The notes under the pieces are model-generated. The model had not been told where the DNA came from, ran no database searches, and worked only from the letters and a program-made list of their open reading frames with translations. Shown here one piece after another: positions 50,908-59,784 of a stretch of DNA of 64,000 nt. The position numbers were made by a program, and so were the translations under genes. Location of the stretch: positions 20,922-84,921 of the forward strand of contig JADBJK010000036.1 of the NCBI GenBank assembly GCA_014874485.1, read 5' to 3'. This DNA comes from Chloroflexota bacterium. GTDB lineage: Bacteria; Chloroflexota; Anaerolineae; DTLA01. Position 1 is the first letter of the stretch. Every line of letters begins with the position of its first letter.

Positions 50908-50949
50908 CGTAACGGTGATTGCAGTACGAATCGTTCATTGGGAGGGGAT

Positions 50950-52161
50950 ATGCCCGGACGCGCACGCCAAGAGGCCGGAGTGGTTATCCTGAAGCCCGGC
51001 AAGGAGAAGCCGGTCGTGCAGCGCCATCCCTGGGTCTTTTCGGGCGCTGTCGCCCGCGTGGAGGGCCACCCTGCCGACGGCGACGTGGTGCTGGTTGCCG
51101 ACAGCCGGGGCCAGCCCCTCGCGCGCGGCGGCTACAACAGCCGCTCGCAGATCTGCGTCCGGATTTGGACCTGGAACCCGGACGAGGCGGTGGATGCGGC
51201 GTTCTTCGCCGAGCGCCTCCGCCAGTCGTGCGAGCGGCGCGAATCCCTGCGCGTCGCCAACCACACCACCGCCTACCGCGTCGTCAACGCCGAATCGGAC
51301 CTCCTGCCCGGCCTCGTGGTGGATCGGTACGGCGAGTTCGTCGCCGTGCAGTTCCTGACCCTGGCGGCCGAACGCTGGCGCAACGACATCGTGGACGCGC
51401 TGGTGCAGTTGCTCCACCCGGCGGGCATCTACGAGCGCAGCGACGTGGACGTGCGCCGCAAGGAGGGGCTGGAGCCCACCGCTGGCCTCATCTGGGGCAA
51501 GGAGCCGCCCGACACGGTGGAAATCCTGGAGCATGGCCGCAAGTTCCTGGTGGACATCAAACGGGGTCAGAAGACGGGCTTCTACCTGGACCAGCGCGAG
51601 AACCGTCGGCGCGTGGCCCAATACGCCGCCGACAAGGACATGCTCAACTGCTTCTGCTACACGGGCGGGTTCAGCGTGTACGCAGGGGCGGCGGGCGCGC
51701 TCCGCATCGTGAACGTGGACACGTCCCGCGACGCCCTGGCCCTGGCCCGGCGCAACATGGCGCTCAACGGCCTCGCCGTGGCCGACGACGAGTACGTGGA
51801 GGGCGACGTGTTCCAGGTGCTCCGCCGCTACCGAGATGAGGGGCGCACCTTTGACCTGGTGGTGCTGGACCCACCCAAGTTCGCCCTGTCCCAGGCGCAG
51901 GTGCAGGCGGCCACGCGCGGGTACAAGGACATCAACCTGCTGGCCATGCAAATCCTGCGGCCGGGCGGGATTCTGGCCACCTTCTCGTGCTCCGGGCTCG
52001 TGTCGCCGGACCTGTTCCAGAAGGTCATCTTCGGCGCGTCGGTGGATGCGGGCCGCGATGTGCAGATTCTGGAAAGGTTGAGCCAGGCCAGCGACCACCC
52101 CATCCTCCTCTCATTTCCGGAGTCAGAGTACCTCAAGGGGTTCATTTGCAGAGTTATCTGA
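50950..52161 (+). CDS. rlmI: Class I rRNA large-subunit methyltransferase RlmI-like
   Basis: This 403-residue protein has an N-terminal PUA domain (KPVVQRHPWVFSGAVARVEG), a middle EEHEE-like domain and a C-terminal AdoMet-binding fold with LNCFCYTGGFSVYAGAAGA and the catalytic/substrate motif VVLDPPKFA. RlmI methylates C5 of a cytosine in 23S rRNA. The GGAGGGG box lies directly before the ATG. The hpt promoter overlaps its 3' end. Confidence 0.88.
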   Translation: MPGRARQEAGVVILKPGKEKPVVQRHPWVFSGAVARVEGHPADGDVVLVADSRGQPLARGGYNSRSQICVRIWTWNPDEAVDAAFFAERLRQSCERRESLRVANHTTAYRVVNAESDLLPGLVVDRYGEFVAVQFLTLAAERWRNDIVDALVQLLHPAGIYERSDVDVRRKEGLEPTAGLIWGKEPPDTVEILEHGRKFLVDIKRGQKTGFYLDQRENRRRVAQYAADKDMLNCFCYTGGFSVYAGAAGALRIVNVDTSRDALALARRNMALNGLAVADDEYVEGDVFQVLRRYRDEGRTFDLVVLDPPKFALSQAQVQAATRGYKDINLLAMQILRPGGILATFSCSGLVSPDLFQKVIFGASVDAGRDVQILERLSQASDHPILLSFPESEYLKGFICRVI

Positions 52162-52174
52162 AGTCCGCTATCAT
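52146..52174 (+). promoter_or_regulatory. Promoter of hpt
   Basis: TTGCAG-N17-TATCAT, located across the end of the rlmI-like gene, 33 bp before the hpt start. Confidence 0.55.
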
Positions 52175-52206
52175 TGCGGCGAATCTGCCGTAGCAAGGAG
52201 TAGCGA

Positions 52207-52743
52207 ATGTACGAAGATGTATCCGAAGTGCTGCTGACAGAGGAGCAAATCCAGCAGCGCGTCCGCGAGTTGGCCGAACAGATCAGCGCCGACTACCGAG
52301 GCAAGGATTTGCTCCTGGTGTGCGTCCTCAAGGGAGGCATCCTCTTCCTCACCGACCTGATGCGCCAGTTGGAGATTCCGCACGCCATTGACTTCATGGC
52401 GATCAGCAGTTACGGCGCAGGCACCGAGTCCAGCGGCGTCGTGCGCATTCTCATGGACCTGAACACCAGCATTGAGGGCAAGAACGTCCTCATCGTGGAA
52501 GACATCGTGGACACCGGCCACACGCTGGACTACATCCTGCGCAACTTGAGCACGCGCAGGCCCGCGAGCCTGAAGGTGTGCGCGCTGCTCAACAAGCCCA
52601 GCCGCCGCCAGGTGGACGTGCCCATCCACTACGTGGGGTTTGACATCCCCAACAAGTTCGTCATCGGCTACGGGCTGGACTTCGGCGAGAAGTACCGCAA
52701 CCTGCCCTTTGTCGGCGTCCTGAAGCCCGAGTTCTACCGATAG
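52207..52743 (+). CDS. hpt: Hypoxanthine phosphoribosyltransferase
   Basis: This 178-residue type I phosphoribosyltransferase makes IMP (and GMP) from hypoxanthine (and guanine) and PRPP. The PRPP-binding motif VLIVEDIVDTGHTL is at 94-107, the LKGG loop is at 41-44 and the purine-specific segment KFVIGYGLDFGEKYRNLPFVG near the C-terminus identifies HPRT. An AAGGAG box precedes the ATG. The tilS-hpt proximity seen here is common in bacteria. Confidence 0.96.
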   Translation: MYEDVSEVLLTEEQIQQRVRELAEQISADYRGKDLLLVCVLKGGILFLTDLMRQLEIPHAIDFMAISSYGAGTESSGVVRILMDLNTSIEGKNVLIVEDIVDTGHTLDYILRNLSTRRPASLKVCALLNKPSRRQVDVPIHYVGFDIPNKFVIGYGLDFGEKYRNLPFVGVLKPEFYR

Positions 52744-52834
52744 CATCCCGGACACCGCGAGCCGGTCTCGCACGGCGCGCCCGGGCCCCCGCCCCGCACG
52801 CCGCGCCTGGCCGCATACCCTGAGGAGGGGAACG

Positions 52835-53320
52835 ATGACCACGCCGAGAGTGGAGTCCCTGCTGGCGAAACTGGAGAAGGGGCACAGGAAGACGCTGGAG
52901 ATTTTCGCTGCCCTGAACCCCGCGCAGTGGGCGCAGGTCGTGTACGACACGCCTCACGTCTGGCGGGCGCGGGAACTGCTGGCCCACTTCGTCTCGTCCG
53001 AGGAAGCGCTGCTGAAGGTCGCGCAGGACGTGGCCGCAGGGGGGCCAGGCGCGCCGCCGGACTTTGACTACGACGCCTTCAACGCCCACGAGCAGGAGCG
53101 GCTCAAGGGGCATTCCCCCGAAGAACTCCTGGCGGCGCTGGACCGGGCGCGGCGCGCCACGCTGGACTGGGTGCGCACGTTGGACGACGCCGCGCTGGAC
53201 CGCGTGGGGCGGCACCCGGCCCTGGGCCAGGTTACGCTGGAGACCATGATCACGGCCATCTACGGCCACCAACTGCTGCACATGCAGGACTTGCGCGACC
53301 GCCTCGCCCCGCAATCCTGA
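52835..53320 (+). CDS. DinB-superfamily protein
   Basis: This 161-residue protein has a four-helix DinB/YfiT-type fold. The segment ARELLAHFVSSEEALL carries the first metal-ligand position, and the C-terminal YGHQLLHMQDLRD supplies HxxxH histidines. Such proteins bind Zn or Ni and many are thiol transferases. The function here is unknown. GAGGAGG precedes the ATG. A bidirectional terminator separates it from the convergent aminotransferase. Confidence 0.83.
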   Translation: MTTPRVESLLAKLEKGHRKTLEIFAALNPAQWAQVVYDTPHVWRARELLAHFVSSEEALLKVAQDVAAGGPGAPPDFDYDAFNAHEQERLKGHSPEELLAALDRARRATLDWVRTLDDAALDRVGRHPALGQVTLETMITAIYGHQLLHMQDLRDRLAPQS

Positions 53321-53341
53321 CGCCGCGACGACGGGCGACAA

Positions 53342-53375
53342 AAACCGAGAGGGGGCTTTGGCCTCCTCTCGGTTT
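53342..53375. terminator. Bidirectional terminator
   Basis: AAACCGAGAGG pairs with CCTCTCGGTTT over 11 bp around a 12-base loop between the DinB and aminotransferase genes. Confidence 0.9.
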
Positions 53376-53396
53376 GCGGTCTGGTGGAACGGTTGC

Positions 53397-54566
53397 CTAC
53401 TTCCGCAGTTTGGCGATGGCGTCGGCCATCCGCTCCAGCGCCTTCTTGATGTTCTCCACCGAGTTGGCGTAGGACAGGCGCAGGTAGCCCTCGCCGTAAG
53501 CCCCGAAGGACGTCCCCGACAGGCAGGCGACGCCCGCCTCGTTCAGCAGGTAATCGGCCAGCGGCTTGCTCTGCATCCCGGTGCCCTTGATGTTGGGGAA
53601 GGCGTAGAACGCGCCCTTGGGCAACACGCACGACACGCCCGGAATCTCGTTGAGGCCCTTGACGATGACATCGCGGCGCTCGCGGAAGGCGGCCACCATG
53701 CGGTCCACGTCATCCTGCGGCCCCTTCAGCGCGGCGATGCCCGCCATCTGCGTCGCCGCGTTGGTGCAAGAGTTGGAGTTGGTCATGAGGCGGGTGATGT
53801 GCACCGCCAGGTCCTTGGGCATAACGCCGTACCCAAGCCGCCAGCCCGTCATCGCGTAGGTCTTGGAGAACCCGTTCAGGATGATGGTACGCTCCTGCAT
53901 TCCGGGGATGCTGGCGATGCTGTGGAACTCGCCGTCGTACAGGATGCGGTCGTAGATTTCGTCGGACAGCACGGGGATGTCCCGCTCCATGGCGATCTTG
54001 GCGATCTCGTGGAGCGTCTCCTTGTCCAGGATGCCGCCCGTCGGGTTGTGCGGCGAGTTGATGATGATGAGTTTGGTCTTGTCGGTAACCAGTTTCTTGA
54101 ACTCGTCAATGTCAAAGGCGAAGTCGTACTCTTCGCGGAGCGGGATGGGGACGGGCTTGGCCCCCGTGAAGTTGATCATAGATTCGTAGATGGGGAAGCC
54201 TGGGTTCGGGTAGATGACCTCGTCCCCCGGCTCGGCCAGCGCCAGGATGGCGTAGAACATGATGGGCTTGCCGCCGGGCGTTACGACGACATTCTCCGGC
54301 TCCACGGGGATGCCGCGCGTGCGGGACATCTCCTCGGCGATGGCCCTGCGCAGTTCGGGAATGCCCGCCGACGGGGTGTAGTGGGTGTAGCCGGAGTGGA
54401 GCGCCTGGCACGCGGCTTCAATGATGTGCCTGGGGGTGTCAAAGTCAGGCTCGCCGATTTCCAGGTGAACCACCTCGCGGCCCTGGGCCTCCAGCGCCTT
54501 GGCTTTGGCCAGCACTTCAAAGGCGGTCTCCGTCCCCAAACGGCTCATACATTTTGCCAGTTTCAT
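53397..54566 (-). CDS. Class I/II aminotransferase, PLP-dependent
   Basis: This 389-residue fold-type I aminotransferase has the PLP lysine K235 in NGFSKTYAMTGWRLGY, the asparagine/aspartate anchors at INSPHNPTGG and LSDEIYDRIL, and the arginine clamp near the C-terminus (EGYLRLSYA). It is of the AspC subgroup I-gamma type and may use aspartate, aromatic or related amino acids. TAGGAGG precedes the ATG. The promoter TTGTCA-N17-TATAAT lies upstream next to repeat copy D. Confidence 0.92.
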   Translation of the reverse strand: MKLAKCMSRLGTETAFEVLAKAKALEAQGREVVHLEIGEPDFDTPRHIIEAACQALHSGYTHYTPSAGIPELRRAIAEEMSRTRGIPVEPENVVVTPGGKPIMFYAILALAEPGDEVIYPNPGFPIYESMINFTGAKPVPIPLREEYDFAFDIDEFKKLVTDKTKLIIINSPHNPTGGILDKETLHEIAKIAMERDIPVLSDEIYDRILYDGEFHSIASIPGMQERTIILNGFSKTYAMTGWRLGYGVMPKDLAVHITRLMTNSNSCTNAATQMAGIAALKGPQDDVDRMVAAFRERRDVIVKGLNEIPGVSCVLPKGAFYAFPNIKGTGMQSKPLADYLLNEAGVACLSGTSFGAYGEGYLRLSYANSVENIKKALERMADAIAKLRK

Positions 54567-54632
54567 TGCGATTCCTCCTATTCGCTTGTGTTCGCCGCTC
54601 CGTTGCGGCTCGGTCGCTTGCACACCGGCCGC

Positions 54633-54661
54633 ATTATAGCACAGGCCGCGTTGTCTGACAA
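54633..54661 (-). promoter_or_regulatory. Promoter of the aminotransferase gene
   Basis: TTGTCA and TATAAT on the minus strand are spaced by 17 bp, with TG one base before the -10 box. The -35 box is 18 bp from repeat copy D. Confidence 0.78.
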
Positions 54662-54679
54662 AGCCCGGCTTCGCCGCGT

Positions 54680-54903
54680 GTGCATTTCCATTTTGGGGCA
54701 AGAGTGACCGAATGTCGTTAGGTTGTCGCGCAGAATCTACCTCACCCATCCCCACCCCGGCCCTCCCCTTTCCTCTCCGCGGGCGGAGAGGAAAGGGGAG
54801 GGTGTGGGAGGGGTTAGGTGAGGTCAAGCAGCCCCATCGCCCTACGTCAGGCGGCGAAAGAGACTGCCCATTGCAGCAGCCCTGCCCCCAAACTGAAATG
54901 CAC
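54680..54903. repeat. Promoter-linked GTGCATTTC element, copy D
   Basis: A 224-bp element with ends GTGCATTTCCATTTTGGGGC and GCCCCCAAACTGAAATGCAC. The central palindrome at 54761-54802 is perfect over 40 bp. The right half is shorter than in copies A and B, lacking about 40 bp. It is upstream of the aminotransferase promoter; on its right side no gene diverges. Confidence 0.88.
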
Positions 54904-54949
54904 CCCTTCGCCGCGACTCTCGCCGGGCAAGCCAACCATCTCGGACGGT

Positions 54950-55098
54950 AACCACGAATGGGCACGAATTGCTGTTCCCGTCTCATTCGTGCAGATTCGC
55001 GCGATTCGTGGATAGAACCCCCGCGCCCATTCGTGCGGATTCGCAGTTCCCCTCCCATCCGAGATTCTTCGCGGCTTCGCCGCTCAGAATGACAAGAC
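54950..55098. repeat. CACGAATGG and CATTCTGAG-type repeats
   Basis: ACCACGAATGGGCACGAATTGC and CATTCGTGCAGATTCGCGCG...ATTCGTGG form inverted arms, followed at 55063-55095 by GAGATTCTTCGCGGCTTCGCC and CAGAATGACA, half of a CATTCTGAG-type element. This is all that I see in the space between copy D and maoC. Confidence 0.7.
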
Positions 55099-55112
55099 GG
55101 GAGCGGCAGCCC

Positions 55113-55577
55113 CTACCCTGCCGCGGGCCGCCGCTTCACCAGAATCGTCCACTGCCCGCGCTGCGCCGTCTCGCCCCGCTGATTCACCAGCGACACGTCC
55201 AGCATCACCAGGCCGCCGCTGTCGCCCATGGGACGCGTGCCCGCCACGCGCAGCGTCGCGTGGATCGTGTCGCCGATGCGGACGGGCGCGCGGAACTTCC
55301 ACTCCAGCGACAGGAACGCCTCTACGGAGCCCTCCATGAAACTGGCCCGCGAGGCCAAGCCGGTCGCCATCGCCAGACCCAGCAGCCCATGGGCGATGCG
55401 CTCGCCGAAGGGCGTGCCCCGCGCGTACTCGGCGTCCACGTGCAGCGGGTTGAAATCCCCCGACAGCCCGGCGAACGCCACGATGTCGGCCTCGGTTACC
55501 GTTCGGCCCGACGTGGTCCACTCCTGCCCTGCGGCGAAATCCTCAAACCACATGCGCTGCGACGTATCCTGTGCCAT
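55113..55577 (-). CDS. MaoC-like (R)-hydratase
   Basis: This 154-residue hot-dog-fold protein has the hydratase-2 signature GDFNPLHVDAEYA with the catalytic D and H, and GERIAHGLLGLAMATGL. It would hydrate or dehydrate an enoyl-CoA/ACP thioester. It diverges from the accC-accB-fab cluster, so it may provide the 3-hydroxyacyl dehydratase step: no fabZ or fabA is present. AGGAGG precedes the ATG. Confidence 0.9.
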   Translation of the reverse strand: MAQDTSQRMWFEDFAAGQEWTTSGRTVTEADIVAFAGLSGDFNPLHVDAEYARGTPFGERIAHGLLGLAMATGLASRASFMEGSVEAFLSLEWKFRAPVRIGDTIHATLRVAGTRPMGDSGGLVMLDVSLVNQRGETAQRGQWTILVKRRPAAG

Positions 55578-55649
55578 GCTCTTCCCTCCTGCGCAACCAA
55601 CGCGGGGTTGCGGTGTTTGCCTTGTGAAACCTCATTCAGGACGCCATCT

Positions 55650-57158
55650 ATGCTGAAGAAGGTCCTCATCGCCAACCGCGGCGAAGTTGCCGTCCGAATC
55701 ATCCGCACCTGCCGGGAGTTGGGGATACGCACCGTCGCCATCTACTCGGAGGTGGATCGCGCATCCCTGCACGTGCGCTACGCCGACGAGGCGTACCCCG
55801 TGGGGCCCGCGCCCGCCCGCGACAGTTATCTCAACATGGAGCGCATCCTGGACGCGGCCAAGCGCGCGGGCGCCGACGCCGTGCATCCCGGCTACGGCTT
55901 CCTGGCCGAGAACCCCGAGTTCGCCCAGGCTTGCCTGGACGCGGGCCTGGTGTTCGTGGGGCCCTCGCCCCGGACTCTGCGCCTGGCCGGCAACAAGATT
56001 CTCGCCCGGCGCGCCATGCGCGAGGCCGGCCTGCCCGTCATCCACGGCTCCGAGCAGGAGACCGGGGACGGCGACCTGGCCCAGGCTGCCCAGTCGGTGG
56101 GCTATCCCCTGATGATCAAGGCGGCGGCCGGTGGCGGCGGCAAGGGCATCCGCCTCGTTACGTCGCCCGAAGAATTCCCCCAGGCCCTTGCCCTGGCCCG
56201 CCGCGAGGCCAAGGCCGCCTTCGGCGACGACTCCGTCTTCCTGGAGCGCGTCCTGGAGGGCGTGCGCCACATTGAGTTCCAGATTCTGGCCGACCAGCAC
56301 GGCAACATCATCCACCTGGGCGAGCGCGAAGGCTCGGTCCAGCGGCATCACCAGAAGATCTTGGAGGAGGCCCCCTCCCGCGCGCTCAATGCCGAGTTGC
56401 GCCAGCGCATGGGCCAGACGGCCATCGCCGCCGCCCGCGCCGCCGACTACACCAACGCCGGCACCGTGGAGTTCCTGCTGGACGAGCAGCAGAACTTCTA
56501 CTTCCTGGAGATCAACCCCCGCCTGCAAGTAGAACACCCGACGACGGAAATGGTTACCGGCGTGGACATCGTCAAGGAGCAACTGCGCGTCGCCGCGGGC
56601 CGGCGGCTGCGCTACACGCAGGACGACATCCACCTTCGCGGCTGGGCCATTGAGTGCCGAATCCTGGCCGAGAACCCGTTTGACGGCTTCCGCCCATCCG
56701 TCGGCAAGATCACCTACATGCGCGAGCCGTCGGGGCCTGGCATCCGCGTGGAAACGGGCATCCACGAGGGGCTGGAGATCACGCCGTATTACGACTCGCT
56801 CATCGCCAAGGTCATCGCCTGGGGCGAGACGCGCGGCGAGGCCCTGGTGCGGATGCGGCGCGCGCTGGACGAGTACCGCATCATGGGCATCCGCACCAAC
56901 ATCCCCCTGCACCAGGAAATCCTGGATGACCCGCGTTTCCAGGGCGGGTATGTGGACACGGCCTTCCTTGACCAGGCCGCCTATGAGGAGCGCGCCGCCT
57001 CGTCGGATGACGTGCGCGCTGCCGCAGTCCTGGCCGCGCTCCTGCACCACCGCGCCAAGACGCTGCGGGCATCGCGCCCGCCGCAGGGCACGCAACCCAT
57101 CAAGAGCGGAGATTCCAATTGGAAGGTATTTGGACGCTGGATGGCGGTAGGCCGATAA
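55650..57158 (+). CDS. accC: Biotin carboxylase subunit
   Basis: This 502-residue ATP-grasp enzyme carboxylates biotin on the carrier protein. It shows the N-terminal KVLIANRGEVAVRIIRTCRELGI (key part), the glycine-rich ATP loop AAAGGGGKGIR and the catalytic segment FYFLEINPRLQVEHPTTEM. The C-terminus is ~50 residues longer than AccC and runs past the start of the next gene. It may belong to acetyl- or another acyl-CoA carboxylase; no carboxyltransferase gene is in the window. Confidence 0.95.
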   Translation: MLKKVLIANRGEVAVRIIRTCRELGIRTVAIYSEVDRASLHVRYADEAYPVGPAPARDSYLNMERILDAAKRAGADAVHPGYGFLAENPEFAQACLDAGLVFVGPSPRTLRLAGNKILARRAMREAGLPVIHGSEQETGDGDLAQAAQSVGYPLMIKAAAGGGGKGIRLVTSPEEFPQALALARREAKAAFGDDSVFLERVLEGVRHIEFQILADQHGNIIHLGEREGSVQRHHQKILEEAPSRALNAELRQRMGQTAIAAARAADYTNAGTVEFLLDEQQNFYFLEINPRLQVEHPTTEMVTGVDIVKEQLRVAAGRRLRYTQDDIHLRGWAIECRILAENPFDGFRPSVGKITYMREPSGPGIRVETGIHEGLEITPYYDSLIAKVIAWGETRGEALVRMRRALDEYRIMGIRTNIPLHQEILDDPRFQGGYVDTAFLDQAAYEERAASSDDVRAAAVLAALLHHRAKTLRASRPPQGTQPIKSGDSNWKVFGRWMAVGR

Positions 57159-57643
57159 CGTACCGCGTGGAGGTGGACGGGACGCCGATGACCGTTACCC
57201 TCATGCCCGACGGAACCCTGGCGATGGAAGACCGCACCTTCCGCCTGGACGTGTCCGAGATTCAGGGCCTCTCGCTGTACTCGCTGCTGGTCAATGAGGC
57301 GTCCTACGAAGTCCTGGTGGACGAGCGGGGCGGGACGTACTACGCCCTGGTGCGCGGCAAGGTTCACCGCATCCAGGTGCGCGACGACCTGCCCCAGCAG
57401 CCCCGCGCCCGCGCCACAGCAGCCGAAGACGACATGGTCGTGCGAGCGCCGTTGTGCGGCCTCGTCGTGGAGGTCTGCGTCGGCGAGGGCGACCGCGTGG
57501 GCGAGAATCAACTCGTCGCCATTCTGGAGTCCATGAAGATGGAGAACGAAATCCGAGCACCGCGCCCGGGCACCGTCAGGGCCATTCGCATGGGAGCGGG
57601 GGCCGTCGTCCGCGAGGGCGACCCGCTGCTCATCATCGGCTGA
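57119..57643 (+). CDS. accB: Biotin carboxyl carrier protein
   Basis: This 174-residue carrier has the biotinyl domain at its C-terminus with ESMKMENEI; K140 is the biotinylation site. The N-terminal ~95 residues are beta-rich and match the linker/BT-like part of acyl-CoA carboxylase alpha subunits. So accC and this gene look like a split form of a BC-BCCP fusion: the frames overlap by 40 bp and differ. The start is a TTG with AGCGGAG upstream. Confidence 0.9.
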   Translation: MEGIWTLDGGRPITYRVEVDGTPMTVTLMPDGTLAMEDRTFRLDVSEIQGLSLYSLLVNEASYEVLVDERGGTYYALVRGKVHRIQVRDDLPQQPRARATAAEDDMVVRAPLCGLVVEVCVGEGDRVGENQLVAILESMKMENEIRAPRPGTVRAIRMGAGAVVREGDPLLIIG

Positions 57644-57679
57644 CGCGGGCCACGGCGCTACAACTGGGAGGAGGCAACC

Positions 57680-58627
57680 GTGATACGAACCGTACTGTGC
57701 GACATGCTGGGAATCCGCTACCCCATCGTCCAGGGCGGCATGGCCTGGGTGGCCACCGCCGAACTGGTCGCTGCCGTATCCGAGGCGGGCGGGCTTGGGG
57801 TGCTGGGCGGGGGCAACGCGCCCCCCGACTACGTCCGCGACCAGGTGCGCAAGACCAAGGCCCTCACGCGCAACCCGTTCGCCGTCAATATTCCGCTCTT
57901 CTCGCCCTTTGTGGACGACATCGTGCAAATCTGCATTGACGAGGGCGTGCCGGTCGTCATGACGGGCGCGGGCAGCCCCTCGGCCATCGTGCCCCGCCTG
58001 AAGGACGCCGGCATCAAGGTCATCCCCGTCGTCGGGTCTGTCGCCCTGGCGGTGCGCCTGGCACGCGACGGCGTGGATGCGGTCGTCGCCGAGGGGATGG
58101 AATCCGGCGGGCACATCGGCGACGTCGCCACCCTGCCCCTTGTGCCCCAGGTGGTGGACGCCGTGGACATCCCGGTCATCGCGGCGGGCGGGTTCGCCGA
58201 CGGGCGAGGGCTGCTGGCGGCGCTGGCCCTGGGCGCGGTGGGGATTCAGATGGGCACGCGGTTCATCTGCACCGAGGAGTGCACGGTTCACCCCAACTAC
58301 AAAGAGCGCATCCTCCGCGCCAACGACCGCGCCACCATCACCACCGGCCACTCCCTGGGCCACCCGGTCCGCGCCATCCGCAACCAGATGACCACCCGTT
58401 TCGCGGAGATGGAGAAGACCGGCGCGACCGAGGCCGAGGTCATTGAGTTCGGCACCGGCAAACTGCGCCTGGCGGCGGTGGAAGGCGACGTGGTGAACGG
58501 GTCCGTGATGGCAGGGCAGATCGCCGGCCTGGTGCGCGACATCGTGCCCGTGCGCGTGCTCATAGAGCGCATCATGGCCGAGGCCGAAGCGCATCTCGCC
58601 CGCCTCAACACCCTGGCGGGCCGGTGA
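57680..58627 (+). CDS. fabK: Enoyl-ACP reductase FabK / nitronate monooxygenase family
   Basis: This 315-residue FMN TIM-barrel protein has PIVQGGMAWVA near the start, GAGSPSAIVPRLK, AEGMESGGHIGDV and GGFADGRGLLAALALGAVGIQMGTRF (key part). The family includes FabK enoyl-ACP reductases and nitronate monooxygenases; the position between accB and fabD in a fatty-acid operon favours FabK, the last reduction of the elongation cycle. No fabI, fabL or fabV is present. The GTG start has GGGAGGAGG upstream. Confidence 0.9.
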   Translation: MIRTVLCDMLGIRYPIVQGGMAWVATAELVAAVSEAGGLGVLGGGNAPPDYVRDQVRKTKALTRNPFAVNIPLFSPFVDDIVQICIDEGVPVVMTGAGSPSAIVPRLKDAGIKVIPVVGSVALAVRLARDGVDAVVAEGMESGGHIGDVATLPLVPQVVDAVDIPVIAAGGFADGRGLLAALALGAVGIQMGTRFICTEECTVHPNYKERILRANDRATITTGHSLGHPVRAIRNQMTTRFAEMEKTGATEAEVIEFGTGKLRLAAVEGDVVNGSVMAGQIAGLVRDIVPVRVLIERIMAEAEAHLARLNTLAGR

Positions 58628-58653
58628 GCCGGCCTGCCGCGGAGGAGCGAGCG

Positions 58654-59619
58654 ATGGAACAGCAGGCAGACACGACAACCCGCCTGGCCTTCCAGTTCCC
58701 AGGCCAGGGGTCGCAGCATGTGGGCATGGGCAAAGCCCTCGCCGAGCGGTTTCCCAGCGCCAGGCGCACGTTTGAGGAAGCCGACGACATCCTCGGCTTC
58801 GCCCTGAGCAGGCTGTGCTTTGAAGGCCCGGCGGAGACCCTCACCGACACGGTCAACGCCCAGCCCGCTATCCTGACGACCAGCATCGCGGCCCTGCGCG
58901 CGCTGGCCGAGGCCACGGATGGCCGCATCGTGCCCGACTACTACATCGGCCACAGCCTGGGCGAGTACTCGGCCCTGGTCGCTGCCGGTGCGCTCACCTT
59001 CGCCGATGGCCTGCGCCTGGTGCGGCTGCGCGGCGAACTGATGCAGGATGCCGGCAGGGCGCGGCCCGGCGGCATGATGGCCGTCATCGGGCTGGACGCC
59101 CGCGTGCTGGAGGAAATCTGCCGACGAGCGTCCGACGGCGAGCAGGTGGTACAGGTCGCCAACGACAACGCGCCCGGCCAGGTGGTCCTGTCCGGGGACA
59201 TGCACAGCCTGGAGCGCGCGGGCGAACTGGCGAAGGAAGCCGGCGCACGGAGGATCATCCGCCTGGCCGTATCCATCGCGGCCCACTCGCGGCTCATGGC
59301 CCGCGCCGCCGAGGGCCTGCGCCGCGCCGTCCATGCGGTGTCCCTGCAGGTGCCCGCCGCGCCCGTTGTCGCCAACGTGGACGCGCGGCCTATACACACG
59401 CCGGAGGAGGTGCGGCAGGAGTTGGTGGCGCAGTTGACCGCGCCCGTCCGCTGGACCGACTCCATCCGCGAGTTGGCGAGGCGGGGCGTGGGCCACTTCG
59501 TGGAAATCGGGCCGGGCAGCGTGCTCACGGGCCTGGTGGGCCGCATCGTCGGCACGGCGAGCGCCACCAGCGTCGGCGACCCCGACGCCGTGCTGGCCTT
59601 CGCCCAGGCGTGGCGATGA
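58654..59619 (+). CDS. fabD: Malonyl-CoA:ACP transacylase
   Basis: This 321-residue enzyme moves malonyl from CoA to ACP. The family motif GQGSQ is at 17-21, the nucleophile S101 lies in GHSLGEYSAL and H211 is the catalytic base (VSIAAHSRL). The ATG after GGAGGAG is preferred to a GTG 30 bases upstream that overlaps fabK. A 165-bp gap with palindromes separates it from fabG. Confidence 0.96.
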   Translation: MEQQADTTTRLAFQFPGQGSQHVGMGKALAERFPSARRTFEEADDILGFALSRLCFEGPAETLTDTVNAQPAILTTSIAALRALAEATDGRIVPDYYIGHSLGEYSALVAAGALTFADGLRLVRLRGELMQDAGRARPGGMMAVIGLDARVLEEICRRASDGEQVVQVANDNAPGQVVLSGDMHSLERAGELAKEAGARRIIRLAVSIAAHSRLMARAAEGLRRAVHAVSLQVPAAPVVANVDARPIHTPEEVRQELVAQLTAPVRWTDSIRELARRGVGHFVEIGPGSVLTGLVGRIVGTASATSVGDPDAVLAFAQAWR

Positions 59620-59677
59620 GACAGAGGGTGAGGCAAACATGCGCAGGTCAGGGAGGGCAGGGGATTTGGGATACAGC

Positions 59678-59721
59678 GTAGGGGCAGGTCTGAGACCTGC
59701 CTCTACAAGACCTGCCCCTGC
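59678..59721. repeat. GTAGGGGCAGGT palindrome between fabD and fabG
   Basis: GTAGGGGCAGGTCTGAGACC and its arm ACCTGCCTCTAC are followed by a second half AAGACCTGCCCCTGC. The first 29 bp match the palindrome inside the glycosyltransferase gene. Confidence 0.85.
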
Positions 59722-59784
59722 AAGAGGCGACGGCGGAGATTCGCGTTCATTTGCGGTTACTCCATGCGTAAGGAGGTTGCAGAC

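Noticed and set aside
54711..54840. Translated parts of the GTGCATTTC element as a conserved small protein (SLGCRAESTSPIPTPALPF)
   Set aside because: The frame appears only because the repeat itself is copied; there is no ribosome site and the frame is read across a palindrome.
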